Positions 31,785-43,795 of a stretch of 64,000 nucleotides of DNA are shown here, in pieces. A program made the translations under genes and the position numbers. Each line of letters begins with the position of its first letter. Position 1 is the stretch's first letter. The DNA comes from Unio delphinus (lineage: Eukaryota > Mollusca > Bivalvia > Unionida > Unionidae), in NCBI GenBank assembly GCA_029339505.1, contig JAQISU010000003.1:17615001-17679000 (forward strand). Direction: 5' to 3'. The notes beneath the pieces are model-generated. The model was not told where the DNA came from, searched no databases, and was given only the letters and a program-made list of their open reading frames with translations.

Positions 31785-32090
31785 GTCTAAACAACAGGGT
31801 TAATGTCTATATTTGATTCAGTGGTAAAAAACATAATATTAAAGAGCCATCATCATGAATGATTATTATTCATTCTGATCCAATGACTACAATGTTTTTG
31901 TCTGCATGCATTTAGCAAAATAAGATAGGTAAATCCATAATTGCTAACTAATACCTGCAGTGTGATTTCAGATTTAAAACATATCCCAATCCCAACTTTC
32001 TTATCTGTTTCGTAGAAGCTCTAAGGGGAAATGATGCATACAATAAATTTGAAATTTGTCATTTAAATTAAAATTTAAATAACCACGATT
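31785..32090. other. gene-free stretch
   Basis: Nothing recognisable. Confidence 0.45.
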
Positions 32091-32091
32091 A

Positions 32092-32275
32092 CCGTACCGG
32101 TGGCGTAATTGGTTAGAGCGACCGTCTCGAATGTGCGAGGGCGTGGGAAATGGGATAGTCGTGACTGAACCAATTTCATAGAGGAATGAGCACGACGATT
32201 TGCGTCATCCCAGGCTCTTTTCCGTGTAGGTCCGCGCATGGATAGCTTTTGCTAAATGATAGGAGAAAACATGTT
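32092..32275 (+). mobile_element. possible tRNA-derived SINE remnant
   Basis: ACCGGTGGCGTAATTGGTTAGAGCG resembles an RNA polymerase III box A region of a tRNA-like SINE head, followed by GACCGTCTCGAAT. Box B is weak, and the rest does not match the other SINEs in the window. Confidence 0.4.
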
Positions 32276-32529
32276 ATAAATATCACGCTTATTTTTTCTA
32301 GCCGATGCATTTTTTTCTATACCTTTAAATAGGCACGAAATGTTAATATATGAAAGATGCTATATTGTGTTCCAGTTAAAGTAATGTCAATTAGTATTTA
32401 TGTAATTTGTAACTTATTTTAATGCGTTCTATTTATTTTGTTTGTAGGGTGAAAAGTTAAACATTGTCTAAGTGACTCTTTCTGTTTAACTCAGGTACGT
32501 GTAATAAGGGGTATGATTCTTGATGTAGA

Positions 32530-32795
32530 TGCTAAAATAAAAGGCCGAGTAGTCTAAAGCGCTGTCCGTTACGTATCACTGCCATCTCACCTCTGTCTGC
32601 GTGGGTTTGAATCTCAGATTCGGCCAATGTAGGTATGTGAGAAAGATTGCCAGTAGCTTCTCGTGTGTCGGTGGTTCTTTCGGGGGGGGGGGGGGGAGGG
32701 GGGTCAGGGTTCTTCCTCCACCATTAATACTGGCCGCCACGTATAGCCTATATTGTGCTGAAAAATGGCGTTAAACCATAAAAAAAACAAGACTC
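32530..32795 (+). mobile_element. tRNA-derived SINE
   Basis: The head has GGCCGAGTAGTCTAAAGCGC and GTGGGTTTGAATCTCAGATT (box A- and box B-like). The body has GCCAGTAGCTTCTCGTG and GGGTTCTTCCTCCACCATTA, then GCTGAAAAATGGCGTTAAACC and an A-rich tail. A G-rich run (about 32682-32702) has expanded inside it. Relatives lie at 21.5, 56.6 and 60.7 kb. Confidence 0.8.
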
Positions 32796-34080
32796 ACTTT
32801 GGCAATTTGGTTAGGTTAAGTAGTAAAACCGATAATGCTCGCTCTTTGTTTGATTTGAAATAGGAAGACAGATAAGTTTATACACTCTAAGTTTAAGCGG
32901 AAATCAAAATGTTGGAGGAAACACGGCAAGAAAATTTTCCGTTGAAAAGGTATTACCTGGGGCATCGTCTTTACAAGGTTATCTACGAAAGCAAGTGTAC
33001 AAAGTGAATGCGAAAAGCGAGAAAGTGAACATTGTAGGGCATGGACAAAGTTATAGAAGACTGAGTTGTTTTATTTTACATTAAAGTGTTGTCTTGTTTT
33101 TAAATCTTCATGTTCCATTTAGGAAACAGATTTTGAAAAAAATACACTTGTTTCTCCCGGTAACTGTAAAATGTAATATTGTTTTCCACTGTATCTAATC
33201 TGTTTTGTTGTTTCTACGGTGCAAACACCTATTTTTTTTTTTCTTCTATATTTTTGCAAGTGTTAGTTTTCGTTTTTCAATGCATCTCTCTATTATGCAA
33301 AGCTTTGTATTCTCTCTATATAAACTTCATTTGGTCCTTGTGTCTGATAGGTGTTACCTTCCTGATTATCTTCAAACGCTCAAAACTCCATATATTTTAC
33401 CACTTAAACATTGTGCCATACACTTTTAAAAAAGCACAGTTCTTGCCGGTGCAACTAACACATCTTTATTTGTCAACGCTTTTCTCGATTATACCATTTT
33501 TCAGTTAGGTATAAAATATTTGCACCTTTGTTAATGGTGTACGCTTTAAGTTTTTCTCCTTCCTAACGTCCGTCTGAATTATTTTTAACTTTCCGTGCAA
33601 AAAGAACTTCTAATCATTTGCCCTGCTAGCAAGTTATATAACCTCCTAAATTTTACAAATACCAGCAATAGTGGAACTGCAACGTTCTGCTTCGTTCTCC
33701 AGACATTTCTGTGGTCCTTTAAAGAGTTGTGCAAAGGTGTTTTGGATATTTGTAATCTTGTCTAGTATGCACTTTAGGTCTATTTCGATTTAGTACGTCC
33801 ATACAGTGTTTGTAAAATGGTGCTCTCGTTTCCAACAGCTTTAGTAGCTTCTCTCAACATTTCATTATTATGTTAGATGGGGTTTATCTCCTTCGAATAA
33901 TATAATAGAAAAAATAGTTTTATCCCTCTTTGTTTTATTTCCTCCGAGTATATATTTATTTAGCCTTACTTGTTGGAATTGGCCGTTTGAAACGAGAGTA
34001 AACATTTAAGAATCCTGCTGAACGATTTTTGTGCTAAGTGCAGTTTTTTTGTGTTCTGTTATCTATAACTAGTTTATTAG
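32796..34080. other. gene-free stretch
   Basis: T-rich sequence; the open frames at 33.18-33.5 kb are Phe/Ser/Leu-rich chance products of poly-T DNA. I see nothing functional. Confidence 0.45.
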
Positions 34081-34375
34081 CAAAGACTTCAAGCGGAAAG
34101 CTCATAATTAGGAGTTTAAAAGTAATTTATAAGCAAAGACTTCAAGTTATAAACGCATTATTAGATTATTAAAAGTTTATATGTCGTTTTTTAGCAAGGA
34201 CTTCAATAGGAAAGCACATAATTTGAAGATTATAAGTAATTCATTAGCAAGGTCTTTCAAGCAGAAAGTATATAATTAGAAGTAAAACAAGACAATGCAC
34301 TTAGCAATTATAAGACAATGCACTTAGCAATTATAAGACAATGCACTTAGCAATTATTAGTCAATTGGTGTGCAT
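34081..34375. repeat. degenerate 60-bp and exact 23-bp tandem repeats
   Basis: Units resembling AGCAAAGACTTCAAG...AAGCNCATAATTAGAAG recur about every 60 bases from 34075 to 34285. They are followed by GACAATGCACTTAGCAATTA repeated about three times at a 23-base period (34300-34365). Confidence 0.75.
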
Positions 34376-34651
34376 ACAATCTTCATTTTAATGGAGTAAA
34401 TATTGAAGTTTTGACTGTCATGATTCTTGATAATGGAATTCGTGTATACATCATATATATGTAGTTCACGTTTTCAGTTCTTCTTCTCCAAGGTTTTATG
34501 TCATCTCGTCCTATTTTCATTAAATATATGTTTGGGCAAAAAATACAGTTAACTGTTTGAGCTTTTTGTTTTTGTTTACTTGCACAGATACTAATGTATA
34601 GCTTCATGCAATGCCGCTAGTTTGGAACATATAACTTTATCTGGACGAGTT

Positions 34652-34670
34652 TCTTCTTCTTCTTCTTCTT

Positions 34671-34730
<60 letters not shown>
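34652..34730. repeat. (TTC)n(TTA)n compound microsatellite
   Basis: About sixteen TTC units followed by about ten TTA units. The minus-strand frame across it, all Asn and Lys, is an artefact. Confidence 0.95.
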
Positions 34731-34733
<3 letters not shown>

Positions 34734-36399
34734 TTTTGGGGAACGTCTGTGGAATTTAAAAAAATCTATTTGACTAATATTTTGTAAAATAGCCAGGTCA
34801 CAAGAAAGCATAAATTATAAGACAGATAGAATCTGTATATTGCTTTTTTCGCACGTTATTGCTGCTATACAGTTTTATTGCACTAAACACGCTAACATAT
34901 ACATCGCAAATCAAAAAGAAAGATTGTAGTGTCGTCAAATATCCACGTTGCTGTCGTCGATTGTAAATATGAATGAACTGGACCAAAGCACTGGGAATTT
35001 TCTTATATTTACAAATGTGAGTAAAGTAGGACAAGAGTTTATTTGCATTATGTACAATGTGAAGAACGATTCAATTTACAGCTATATTGTGACGCCAAGA
35101 AAGATTTAATCATGATATGGCATTATTAAGATTTACAATCCCCCTAACATCAATAAAATGTTTTGCAGCGAAGATGAGGTTTCCTTTAAGACGCCATTGG
35201 GGGAAAAATCAGGTGAAATTTCTTATTTCTAAATAGATAGATGACTTGTGAAATAGAAGCATAATGCATATATAACGGTGAGACTTTATCTTCCAACAGA
35301 GACACAAAATTGCAACAATCTAATGCAACTGTTTTCCTTTATTTGTTTGATTGTTCTCTAAGTGGTGGGGCAGTGCTTTTTTATCTCCTAATTGTTAAAC
35401 TGTCATCCGCTGCTAAGTCTACCTTCCTGCGACGCAGTGTAATGTCTGGATTTAATATCTTCTTTGAATGAAATGTGGTTCTACAAGTAGGTTGGACAAT
35501 TATTTACGGTCTAAACAGTTCTGCTATTTACATATAAGGGATAATATTTTTACGCTGACTCTAAGAGATATAATTCTTTCTGTCTTTGACAGCTTGTAAA
35601 GAGCTTATAAATCTACACCAGCCTGATTAAATCGAACATTAAAGGTTCTCCGTATAAACCTTGACTCTTATCGCATTTATTCTTACTTAATAACTTGCTG
35701 TAACTAAAATCTTTATTTAAAAAACGAATGATTTGATTATATTTATATTAATAACACATACATATCACATAAAGAATTATAATTATAGTTAGTGGACACT
35801 GAAGCATACAATGAAAATGATGAATGATAATATAGCCTATTAAATAACAAAGATCAATCACCCAAATTACTAATGAATCGAATGCCAACTTTAACTGTAT
35901 GCTCACCATGCATATCTTTAAATAGCGACCTTAGCATGTATGAACTGTCATGTGTACCAAACAACGATGAAACAGAAACAAATTGCAAAGGAATAAAATT
36001 CAATACATATATTTAAAAATATCAATGTGAATCATACAAGTTAAACTTATTTACATTATAGCATTTCTTCTGTATGTTCCTTATATCGATATTTCTTTCT
36101 GCATATATGTTGATATATTCTATGCTAATGAGCAGCCTAACTAAAACGTTTGTAAATGAGAGGAAGGTAATTGTATGCTTCTAATGTTTTCATAAAATTA
36201 GAAGTGAAAATTGAAAGCAATTATCGAAAATCTTTGGACCGCTACTACTTCGGTCTGCTTTGAAATTCAATTAAAAATAACTAGATCAGTACAACTCGAA
36301 GTATAATGACGATCTAACTGAAAATTTCGGAAACATCAGTGTCGTCTGATTCAATTTCCCAGGTATATGATGACTTTTTGAGTTTGGACCAATAACAAT
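34731..36399. other. gene-free stretch
   Basis: AT-rich; no domain or repeat recognised. Confidence 0.45.
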
Positions 36400-37014
36400 G
36401 CAAGCAGGATATATGTTTGTTTACTTGAATTTTAACGGCGCACCAGCACTTTTAGGCTATTTAGCGCCATACAATACGTTACATGTTCAGAAACAAGAAA
36501 GGTTTAACATCGACCAGCGATATATATAAAAAAAACAATAGTTAAATATAAAATGGTAAGATGTTGGTAACAGGAAAATATGAAGCTTCCCAATCAACGG
36601 GAGATGTAAATGGTGTTATGTTGATGATAAGATGTTGTAAATAAAAGGTGATATTTGCATTAGATAAAAATATTCTACGTGATGGTATACAAGTTATAGT
36701 TTAAAATAGAGATTTACTTCCTTTAGGAAATCTAAAATACAAGTGGTTTGTATTGTATCAAAAAGTTCCTTCATGTCATGTACATTATAGTATTTAACAC
36801 GCGTAGGTTGCAGGTCGGAACACTCGGTCATAAAGTGTTTAACAGTGAATGGCTCATTGCAAGAAACGCACTCTGGTGGATCTTCACCTTTCAGTATGTG
36901 GGAGTGGGTAATGTATGTATGACCGATTCTGATTCTTGCAGGATATAATTTATATGAGTACCAGTTATAGTTGATAGAATGATATCTTGAGTCTGTATTA
37001 AAATCGGTATTCAC
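36400..37014 (-). pseudogene. 3' end of a Jockey/R1-like LINE
   Basis: The minus frame 36694-37014 (106 residues) has ARIRIGHTYITHSHIL, GEDPPECVSCNEPFTVKHFM and DLQPTRVKYY, ending ILDFLKEVNLYFKL. This is the familiar zinc-containing tail of non-LTR retrotransposon ORF2 proteins, downstream of the RNase H-like region. The sequence to 36400 is the likely 3' untranslated part (TTAACGGCGCACC near 36435). Only the tail remains, a usual 5' truncation. Confidence 0.85.
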
Positions 37015-37274
37015 GAATGAATATTTTTAAATATATTTTTTATTAAAGCAATACTTTAATACTGTTTAATTATTTATTGAATGTAGACGCAGGCAATATA
37101 CACACAACTTAATTTGTGGAAAAAAATATTTACTTTAAAATCTGGTATGAACGACTGTAAGACTGTACATTTTTTGAAGATTTGTTTCTATTTCGCTTTT
37201 AATGATTGTATATATTATTTAAAAATATTAAACCCATACGATTTTGATTTGAAATTTATTTTAAAATAAATATA

Positions 37275-37652
37275 TATCTATTCGTTGGAGCAAGAGGAAG
37301 TATTTTAATTATCTGGAAAAGAATATGTGCTCATAGATTTTCATTTGGATTATTATAAAAAAAACAAGAACTAACTAAATCACGTGACATCGTCGTCCAT
37401 ACTGGATTACATCGTCAAGATTCGAACCGGGAACTGTTAGGACATTTATTTATCAGGACTCTTGCAGTTCCATTAGTGGATTATTTTTGTGAATTCTATA
37501 TTGATTATTTTTGGACTTGATTTTCTAAAACCGTAAGTTTATTTATTTTCTCTTATGAAAATATTTGTACTTAATAAATTGACTGTTAAAGTTTTACATG
37601 CTTGTTAGTTTTCACTCTTTCTGTGTTGCTGCTTCTTCGAGCCTAAGCACGT

Positions 37653-37656
<4 letters not shown>
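37275..37656 (+). mobile_element. truncated LTR of the Gmr1-like family
   Basis: Shares CATCGTCAAGATTCGAACC, ATTTATTTATCAGGACTC and CCTAAGCACGTAACA with the LTR at 31.0-31.8 kb. The 5' part is missing. It ends in GTAACA directly next to an (AT)n run. Confidence 0.75.

Positions 37657-37710
<54 letters not shown>
37657..37710. repeat. (AT)n microsatellite
   Basis: About 27 AT units, abutting the end of the truncated LTR. Confidence 0.95.
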
Positions 37711-37712
<2 letters not shown>

Positions 37713-38645
37713 TATTTATAACCAATATAAAAATGTAAATATGCCGACATCTTCTGAAATACAATAATTGTTGATATGTTGATATACTTATCTTATAGGT
37801 TTGGTCACCGTCAGTTTGTAAGATTCAAATTTGCAAGAATATACAATATTTGAAGAAAAAACCCTCATATGAGACAAAGCAGAAAGGGATAATATCAGCG
37901 TTAACTGGGAGAATGTAATGAGGTACTGCGCCAACATCGACTCGTCCAAAATTCAAACTTTAATTTTTAAATGTGTGTACATTGTTAACTGGGGAAGAAT
38001 GAGACGTAGATGAATGATTACAAACATAATAAAATACACGAGTGCAAAACTGCTCATGTTACCAAATACCACGCAATAACCCAATGTGAAAAAGAAAAGA
38101 TAAGCTCCAAATTCCAATTGATAATGGAAATATGTATAAAAAGAGAGATTTTGAAGAAATCACATCCTTTATTTAGACGGAAATTTTGAATACCCCCCCC
38201 CCCAATAATTAAAACAACTGACTACGTAACAAAAACGATGATGGCCTATGGCCAGATAATAATAATCAATAACTAACTGAACGTAGACCATAACTTATAC
38301 AAACCATAGAAAATGAATAAATTGACTTCTAAATCACACAACTCTTGCAATGTTGTTACTATTTTCTTCGATGTCTCTACAATGAAACAACAAATAATAC
38401 AAAATATATTGTCTTTTCTTTGTCCCTTTAATTAGAGGTTTTATAGGACATTTTCTAACATAAATGGTAGGAATTGAGGGATGATAATGGGAATTGGTAG
38501 CTAACACAGGAGACAGATGTATCCAAAATCCCTATGGAAAATGGACACAGCATGTCGTGCAACCTGGTAGCACGCCATTAATTAAACAAAGACTTTGTTG
38601 ACTTAACTTACTTTCTGAATAGAAAAGGCTTTAACGGATGGGTAC
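37711..38645. other. gene-free stretch
   Basis: A poly-C run lies near 38195. No motif or repeat is recognised. Confidence 0.45.
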
Positions 38646-39650
38646 TACTACGATCCAAAAGGAAATAAGTCCATATTTTTGTTTGGTGATATTGATATAG
38701 GTGGAGAGAAGGTACTCATAAAAGACCCAGAGACATTACTACGAAAGATAAAAAAGACAATAGAACTACATCTGTCGGATATGCCTTTGGAGATCCTCTT
38801 AGAAACTACCTTTAAACACTTTGAAGAAACATTGAAAGTGAAGGTTGTGAATACAAAAATGGATATCATCCCACTCACCCCCATCAAGAATGGTATAAGG
38901 ATACTAGAGATAGAAAAAAGGACATCATGAAGATCAAACCAGCTTTTTCCTGCATGGCATAAGGGTTGTATATACTTCAGATAATGTAATATTTGTGGAA
39001 AAAACAGGACATAACCACACAAATGCCACACCAACAAAGAGAAAAGGAAACAAAATAGCACCAGACAGCAACGAAACCAAGAAAATCATAAATTACAAGT
39101 ACAACAGTAGCAAATACAGCAGAATTTCCAATCAGAAAAAAGTGACATAAATAACAACAGCTGGAAAGCGACAAACCAAACAACTAGACAAACAAGTATA
39201 CAGGAGGGAATATGAACGCAAAAGACACAACAACCAAATCCAGAGGATAGAATAATAATACAAGTATCAGCACCAGTGAATGAAAAAATGACAGCAACGG
39301 CAACAAACACAACAACTCCGCTGAAACAGAGAACAGGTCATGGAACAGTTACATAAACCAAATCGACAGAAAAAGCATAGGAAGCCAGGAAATCACCAGT
39401 ACCAAAAGCAACAAGAATGACAACAATGCAGACAAGAGTAGAGAAACAATAGTACAACCGCAAACAAGACGAGAATCATATACAATACAAGTTTTGTAAT
39501 TGATCGAGAAGCCAATGCCGCAACAAAAAGCACCCATGAAAAACAAAAACAATGAAGAAACAAAATCGTTCAGAGAAAACTCAAGGAACAACAACACCAC
39601 AAAGAGAAAATGTAAGCTGTTCGTCTGTCTATTCGACGAGGACCGATTTA
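38646..39650 (+). pseudogene. unrecognised plus-strand coding remnant
   Basis: The frame 38679-38930 (83 codons) reads like real protein: MFGDIDIGGEKVLIKDPETL, then DMPLEILLETTFKHFE and KMDIIPLTPIKNGIRILEIE. Beyond 38940 the plus strand is very rich in Lys, Thr and Asn codons, with many stops to about 39650. I do not recognise the family. It may be the first ORF or a gag-like protein of a retroelement, because LINE sequence begins at about 39652 on the other strand. The long hydrophobic frames on the minus strand here are antisense shadows. Confidence 0.4.
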
Positions 39651-39651
39651 G

Positions 39652-40320
39652 TCATATGAGGGTTGGAGGGGCTAGTTCCTTATGTGGGTGCTCAGGTGGC
39701 TGAAAAGGCCAACCCTTACGCTGATTGTTAGTTGGCATAAGGGACAGGGGATGAGTGGGACATCTCCAGGAGGGTTGATGGCACGTGAGTTTCTGCTTAC
39801 CTCTCCAGCTATGCAGCTGCTGTCCTGCTAGATTCGCACAACGCACAATTTTGAGCCTTAGTGCGCTTGTTGTTTTCTCCCAGGAATCAGGCTTTTTATT
39901 GAAGGTATTCAATGCAGCTGTCAGACTGACTTTGAAGCGTTTTTTCTGACCTTCGTGGGATCCATGTCTTTGCTTTAGTTCGCCATTGAAGAGTCTCTAA
40001 GGCAGCCGTGGTCTTACATGCGTACAGTATGTCCCGTCCAGAGTAGCTGGCACTGTATCATGATGGTGTGTATTCTGGGAAGACCTGCTTGGGCGACTAC
40101 CTCGGTGTCTAGAACCTTGTACTTCCACTTGATGTTGAGGATTTTCCTGAGACTTGTGGTGTGAAACTGGTTCAGCTTCCTGGCGTGACGTTGGTACACC
40201 GTCCACATTTTGCATATACGTTTCGTAAAGTAGCGTGGTGAGCACAACGTCCCTGCATACCTGTATTTTAGTCTGGATGCTGAAAGTTGCGCTGGCACTG
40301 CCAATTCGATGGTTCATCTT
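39652..40320 (-). pseudogene. 3' part of a LINE reverse transcriptase protein
   Basis: Minus frames contain VYQRHARKLNQFHT, SLRKILNIKWKYKVLDTEVV and a CxNLAGQ...SWR tail. This is the C-terminal region of the same LINE family as 1-660. It probably continues the reverse transcriptase remains at 43.80-44.96 kb, from which it is separated by the Ty3/gypsy body. Confidence 0.75.
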
Positions 40321-40845
40321 TTAATGTTATTTGTTATTGAAGAATAACAGTAGAAGGCGTAATATAGTATTTATTAAAAACAAGACATCAATACAGCATG
40401 GAAGGGGAGTAGGGTCTGCCCTGAGAGCATATGTCCCATGGAACTTAAATCCTAGTGAATACATAACATAAACCAGCCGTTGGTGTGTATCAGTTCTAGT
40501 ACAGTAGGAGATATCTGATTACTTTTACTGTCAACTGATGCTTCAAAGCTAATTAGATTAAGGCTTGCATTACATCTCCCCATCTGACAAGTTTACATTA
40601 AAACGAAACATGATCTGATGACCGCTTTTCTAAACAAGCTTCATTAGCTTAATTTGTACAAGTTCAGTCTCTCAGGTGGGTTTGATAATCTTTCCGAACG
40701 TGTGAAATATCCGTTTTAGGTGGTTGGCACCGCTTTGCTTTCATCTTAGTCAGTCAGTGTATCAGGGTTTGAAGCAATCACTCTGAGAGGCTCTGATAAT
40801 GTGGTAGGCATGGGAAACAAATTTCTCGTATTACGCCGTATTTCT
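40321..40845. other. non-coding end of the Ty3/gypsy insertion (possible LTR)
   Basis: No protein. It lies between the integrase frame and the LINE tail, where an LTR or 3' end of the retroelement is expected. No second copy is present in the window, so an LTR cannot be shown. Confidence 0.35.
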
Positions 40846-41870
40846 CTATCTCTCTACTTCGTCAGTTACTACCATGTATGAACGAAGTTTTGATGCCTCC
40901 GATATAATTATTTCTGATGAAAAATGATCTTTAATCCATACTTTATTACCTACCTGAAGTTTTTTCATATTTTGGACACGGTGTCGACTATCATAATTTC
41001 TCTTTTGAGTTGCTTTTGATAGTTTTCCAAATATTTCAGTTTTATTAAATCTGGCCATTCCGGCTCCAAGTTGTTTGGTGCCATTGGCAAAGTAGTTTGT
41101 AATATCCTTCCCATCAATAATTCGGCAGGGCTGTAACCATTTGGTAATGTTGTTACGCGATATGTCAAAAGAGCTATACAACTGTCATTTACAAGCTTTC
41201 TTTTAATTGTTTGAACAGCTCTTTCGGCGAGACCATTGCTCTGTGGATATTTCAGACCACTTGTAATATGTCTGAAACCATAACTTTTCGCAAAATCTTT
41301 AAGTATTGCGGATGTGTATTGCGGACCATTATCTGAAACCAATACTTTTGGTATACCATGTCGCGTAAAGATTGATTTGAGATGATTGACAATTGCTTTT
41401 GAAACTGTGCCTTGCAACTTTGTTTTTTTAATGTATCGTGAGAAATAATCAATCAACAAGAGATATGTTTGACCGATTAGTTCAAAGAAGTCTGAAGCGA
41501 CTATTTGTCAAGTTCGACTTGGAGATTCATTTGGTATCATTAGTTCAGCTTGATCTCTTGAGTTATCTATGCAGTTTAGGCAAGATTTCACCAAATGTTC
41601 TCGCTTAGTACTTAGTCCTTTCCACGAACTTGACGTTTTGGCGCATTCATGGCATTTCACTATGCCTTGGTGATCATCGTGAATTCTCTCAAGGATATCT
41701 TTTTGAAGTAATTCTGGTACTGCCAGGCGTGTACATTGCATTAAAAAAACCATTTGGAATTGTAAATTCACCTCTATCTGCCCAGTACGATTGGCGTTTT
41801 CCGTCAATATCGGATTTCTCTGGCCAACCCGTTTCACAGAATTGTACAAGTTGTTTGCAAATCGAATCAT
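40846..41870 (-). pseudogene. Ty3/gypsy integrase
   Basis: Frames 41508-41870, 40965-41459 and 40846-41181 follow one another. They show an H2C2-like zinc region (HDDHQGIVKCHECAK), the core with LIDYFSRYI, LVSDNGPQYTS and GLAERAVQTIKRKLV, then KPF-like SRHRVQNMKKLQVGNKVWI in the C-terminal part. The start of the core, with its first catalytic Asp, is at a frame break. It would integrate the retroelement. Several stops make it inactive. Confidence 0.85.
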
Positions 41871-41907
41871 TTCGATTCTCAGACTTTATTTGTTCAAGTC
41901 GAGTATT

Positions 41908-43260
41908 TCATGCAATCAAATTACTAACTACGAAATCAACGTAGTCGTTAGTTCCAGCCTGAATGTCTCTGTCACTCTCAGAGTAATAAGTTAAAGGTGC
42001 TCTGGATAGTGCATCAGCAGTTAATATATTCTTGCCAGCAATATGAACTGTGCAAACGTCGAATCTCATCAAACGCATTCTAAAGCGTTGAATTCTAAGG
42101 GTTAAATCTCCCAAGATTTGTGTGCTTATTAGTCGTATCAAGGGCGTATGGTCAGTTTCAAGTTTGAATTGTGACCCAATTGTATAACTACTAAAGCATT
42201 CACAAGCCCAAGTGATTGCAAGGGCATCTTTTTCTGCTAAAGGAAAGCGTTGCTCAATTTCTGACATACCTTGTGATGCGAACGGCACCGGTCTCAGAGT
42301 GCTACCGTGCTTCTGCCGTAGCACAGTATGTAATTCAAATGAAGATGCATCTGCAGATACAACTATTTTTCTGTTTGGATCATAATATGTTAAAGTTGGT
42401 GAAGATATAATTTCTTGCGTGATATATCCAAAACCTTTTTCTTGATCGAGACCCCAAGTCCACAAGATTTTACCTTTCAAAAGCTCACGTAATGGTTTTG
42501 ATTTTTCTGCCAAATTTGGACTAAATTTGCCAAGCTGATTTGCCATACCGAGAAATCGTCGTATCTCTGTTACGCATTTCGGTGTTTCCATTTCAGTTAT
42601 AGCTTTTAACGTTTTCTGGATCAGGTTGGCAACCATTTTCGTCAACAATATGCCAAAGAATCCTTATGGATGGTCTCAAAAATTCACACGTTTCAGCGTT
42701 CAAAGTGACGCCGGCCTTTTTAATTAATTTCATTACCATTTCCAGTCTTTCGTCATGCATTTTCTGAGTTTTCCCCAAAACAAGAACATCGTCCATGTGA
42801 CAGAGTGTTCTGTCAAGTCGTTCCAGTGTTTCTGACATCCCTTTTTGAAAAGATTCAGGCGCAGAACTGATCCCAAATGGAAGGCAATTAAAATAAAACC
42901 TACCAAAAGGAGTAATGAAGGTTGTAAGGCGGCGTGATTCTTCTGACAGGTTGAACTGTCAAAAGCCCGAGTTTACATCAAGTTTGGCGAAAAAAACTTT
43001 ACACCTGCTAGTTTTGCAAGGAATTTTTCAACTGATGGTAGTGGGTGGTTTCTCTTTTAACCGATATATTCAGTTTAGTTAGATCCACGCAAATTCTTAC
43101 CTTACCTTTTTGTTTCGGAACAACAACCATGCCGGAAACCACTCAGTGGGCTCATCTACTTTTGAAATAACACCCATGTTTAAATTCTATCCATCTCCTC
43201 TTGAACTTTATTCAATAAAGGGATAAGAACCTTTTTTGGGGTAGATAAGACATGATAGTT
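41908..43260 (-). pseudogene. Ty3/gypsy reverse transcriptase and RNase H
   Basis: The reverse transcriptase is spread over 42593-43260, with LDVNSGF, FYFNCLPFGISSAPESFQKG and the active site CHMDDVLVLG intact. RNase H follows in 41908-42648: TEIRRFLGMANQLGKFSP, VVSADASSFELHTVLRQ, RFPLAEKDALAITWACE, ETDHTPLI and ILTADALSRAP. Frame breaks near 42600 and 43000-43100 kill it. Order reverse transcriptase, RNase H, integrase is the normal Ty3/gypsy order, unlike the element at 49.4-55.9 kb. Confidence 0.88.
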
Positions 43261-43329
43261 TTTGATTTCTTTGTGCTAATAGTCCATAGAAATCCAACTT
43301 CCGCTCTCGATTCTATTGTGCGACATGCT

Positions 43330-43795
43330 CTTTTTGACATACAGCATTTTGCATAGTGTCCTCTTTCTTTTCTTACACGTATGGAATTCTGCTTCTTTTG
43401 CTGGACATTGGGGTCTCGAGAATGATTTCCTTTCTTTCAACATCTCATGGATCCTTTTCTGCTGACATTACTTTGTTGAACATTTGGGATTTTATGTTCC
43501 TGTTTCCAATATTTCAGTTAATACGATTTTACTACATCTATTTCATGCATTCGTTCTCCACTTGCTTGTATCGTTGTTTGTTGCTTTTTCACAGCTTCAT
43601 TTTGTCGAGCTTGACTAACGGCAGATTCTAGAGTCAGATTCGCATCTAACTGCAATTTTTCCAACAGGTTTTAATCTCGCAGTCCAACTACAAGTCGATC
43701 TCTGATCATTTCATCATGTAGTGGCCAGAAATTATAATTATCTGCTAACACATAGCTGTAACAAAACTGTCCACTGTTTTCCTACTTCCAGTTTT
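43330..43795 (-). pseudogene. Ty3/gypsy gag remnant
   Basis: Minus-strand segments near 43.56-43.74 kb read HDEMIRDRLVVGLRD, LEKLQLDANLTLESAVSQAR and NEAVKKQQ, typical of the capsid domain of invertebrate gypsy elements. Stops are frequent. The protease region between gag and reverse transcriptase is not recognisable, and the 5' LTR is absent. Confidence 0.65.

Noticed and set aside
33179..33508. 109-codon plus-strand frame rich in Phe, Leu and Ser
   Set aside because: It comes from T-rich DNA; there is no domain, and a second frame overlaps it.
38648..39600. Hydrophobic minus-strand frames resembling membrane proteins
   Set aside because: They are the antisense of A-rich plus-strand sequence, which turns Lys/Asn codons into Phe/Leu. 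No family features are seen.
40321..40845. An LTR for the 40.8-43.8 kb Ty3/gypsy element
   Set aside because: No second copy exists at the other end, so an LTR cannot be shown from this window.
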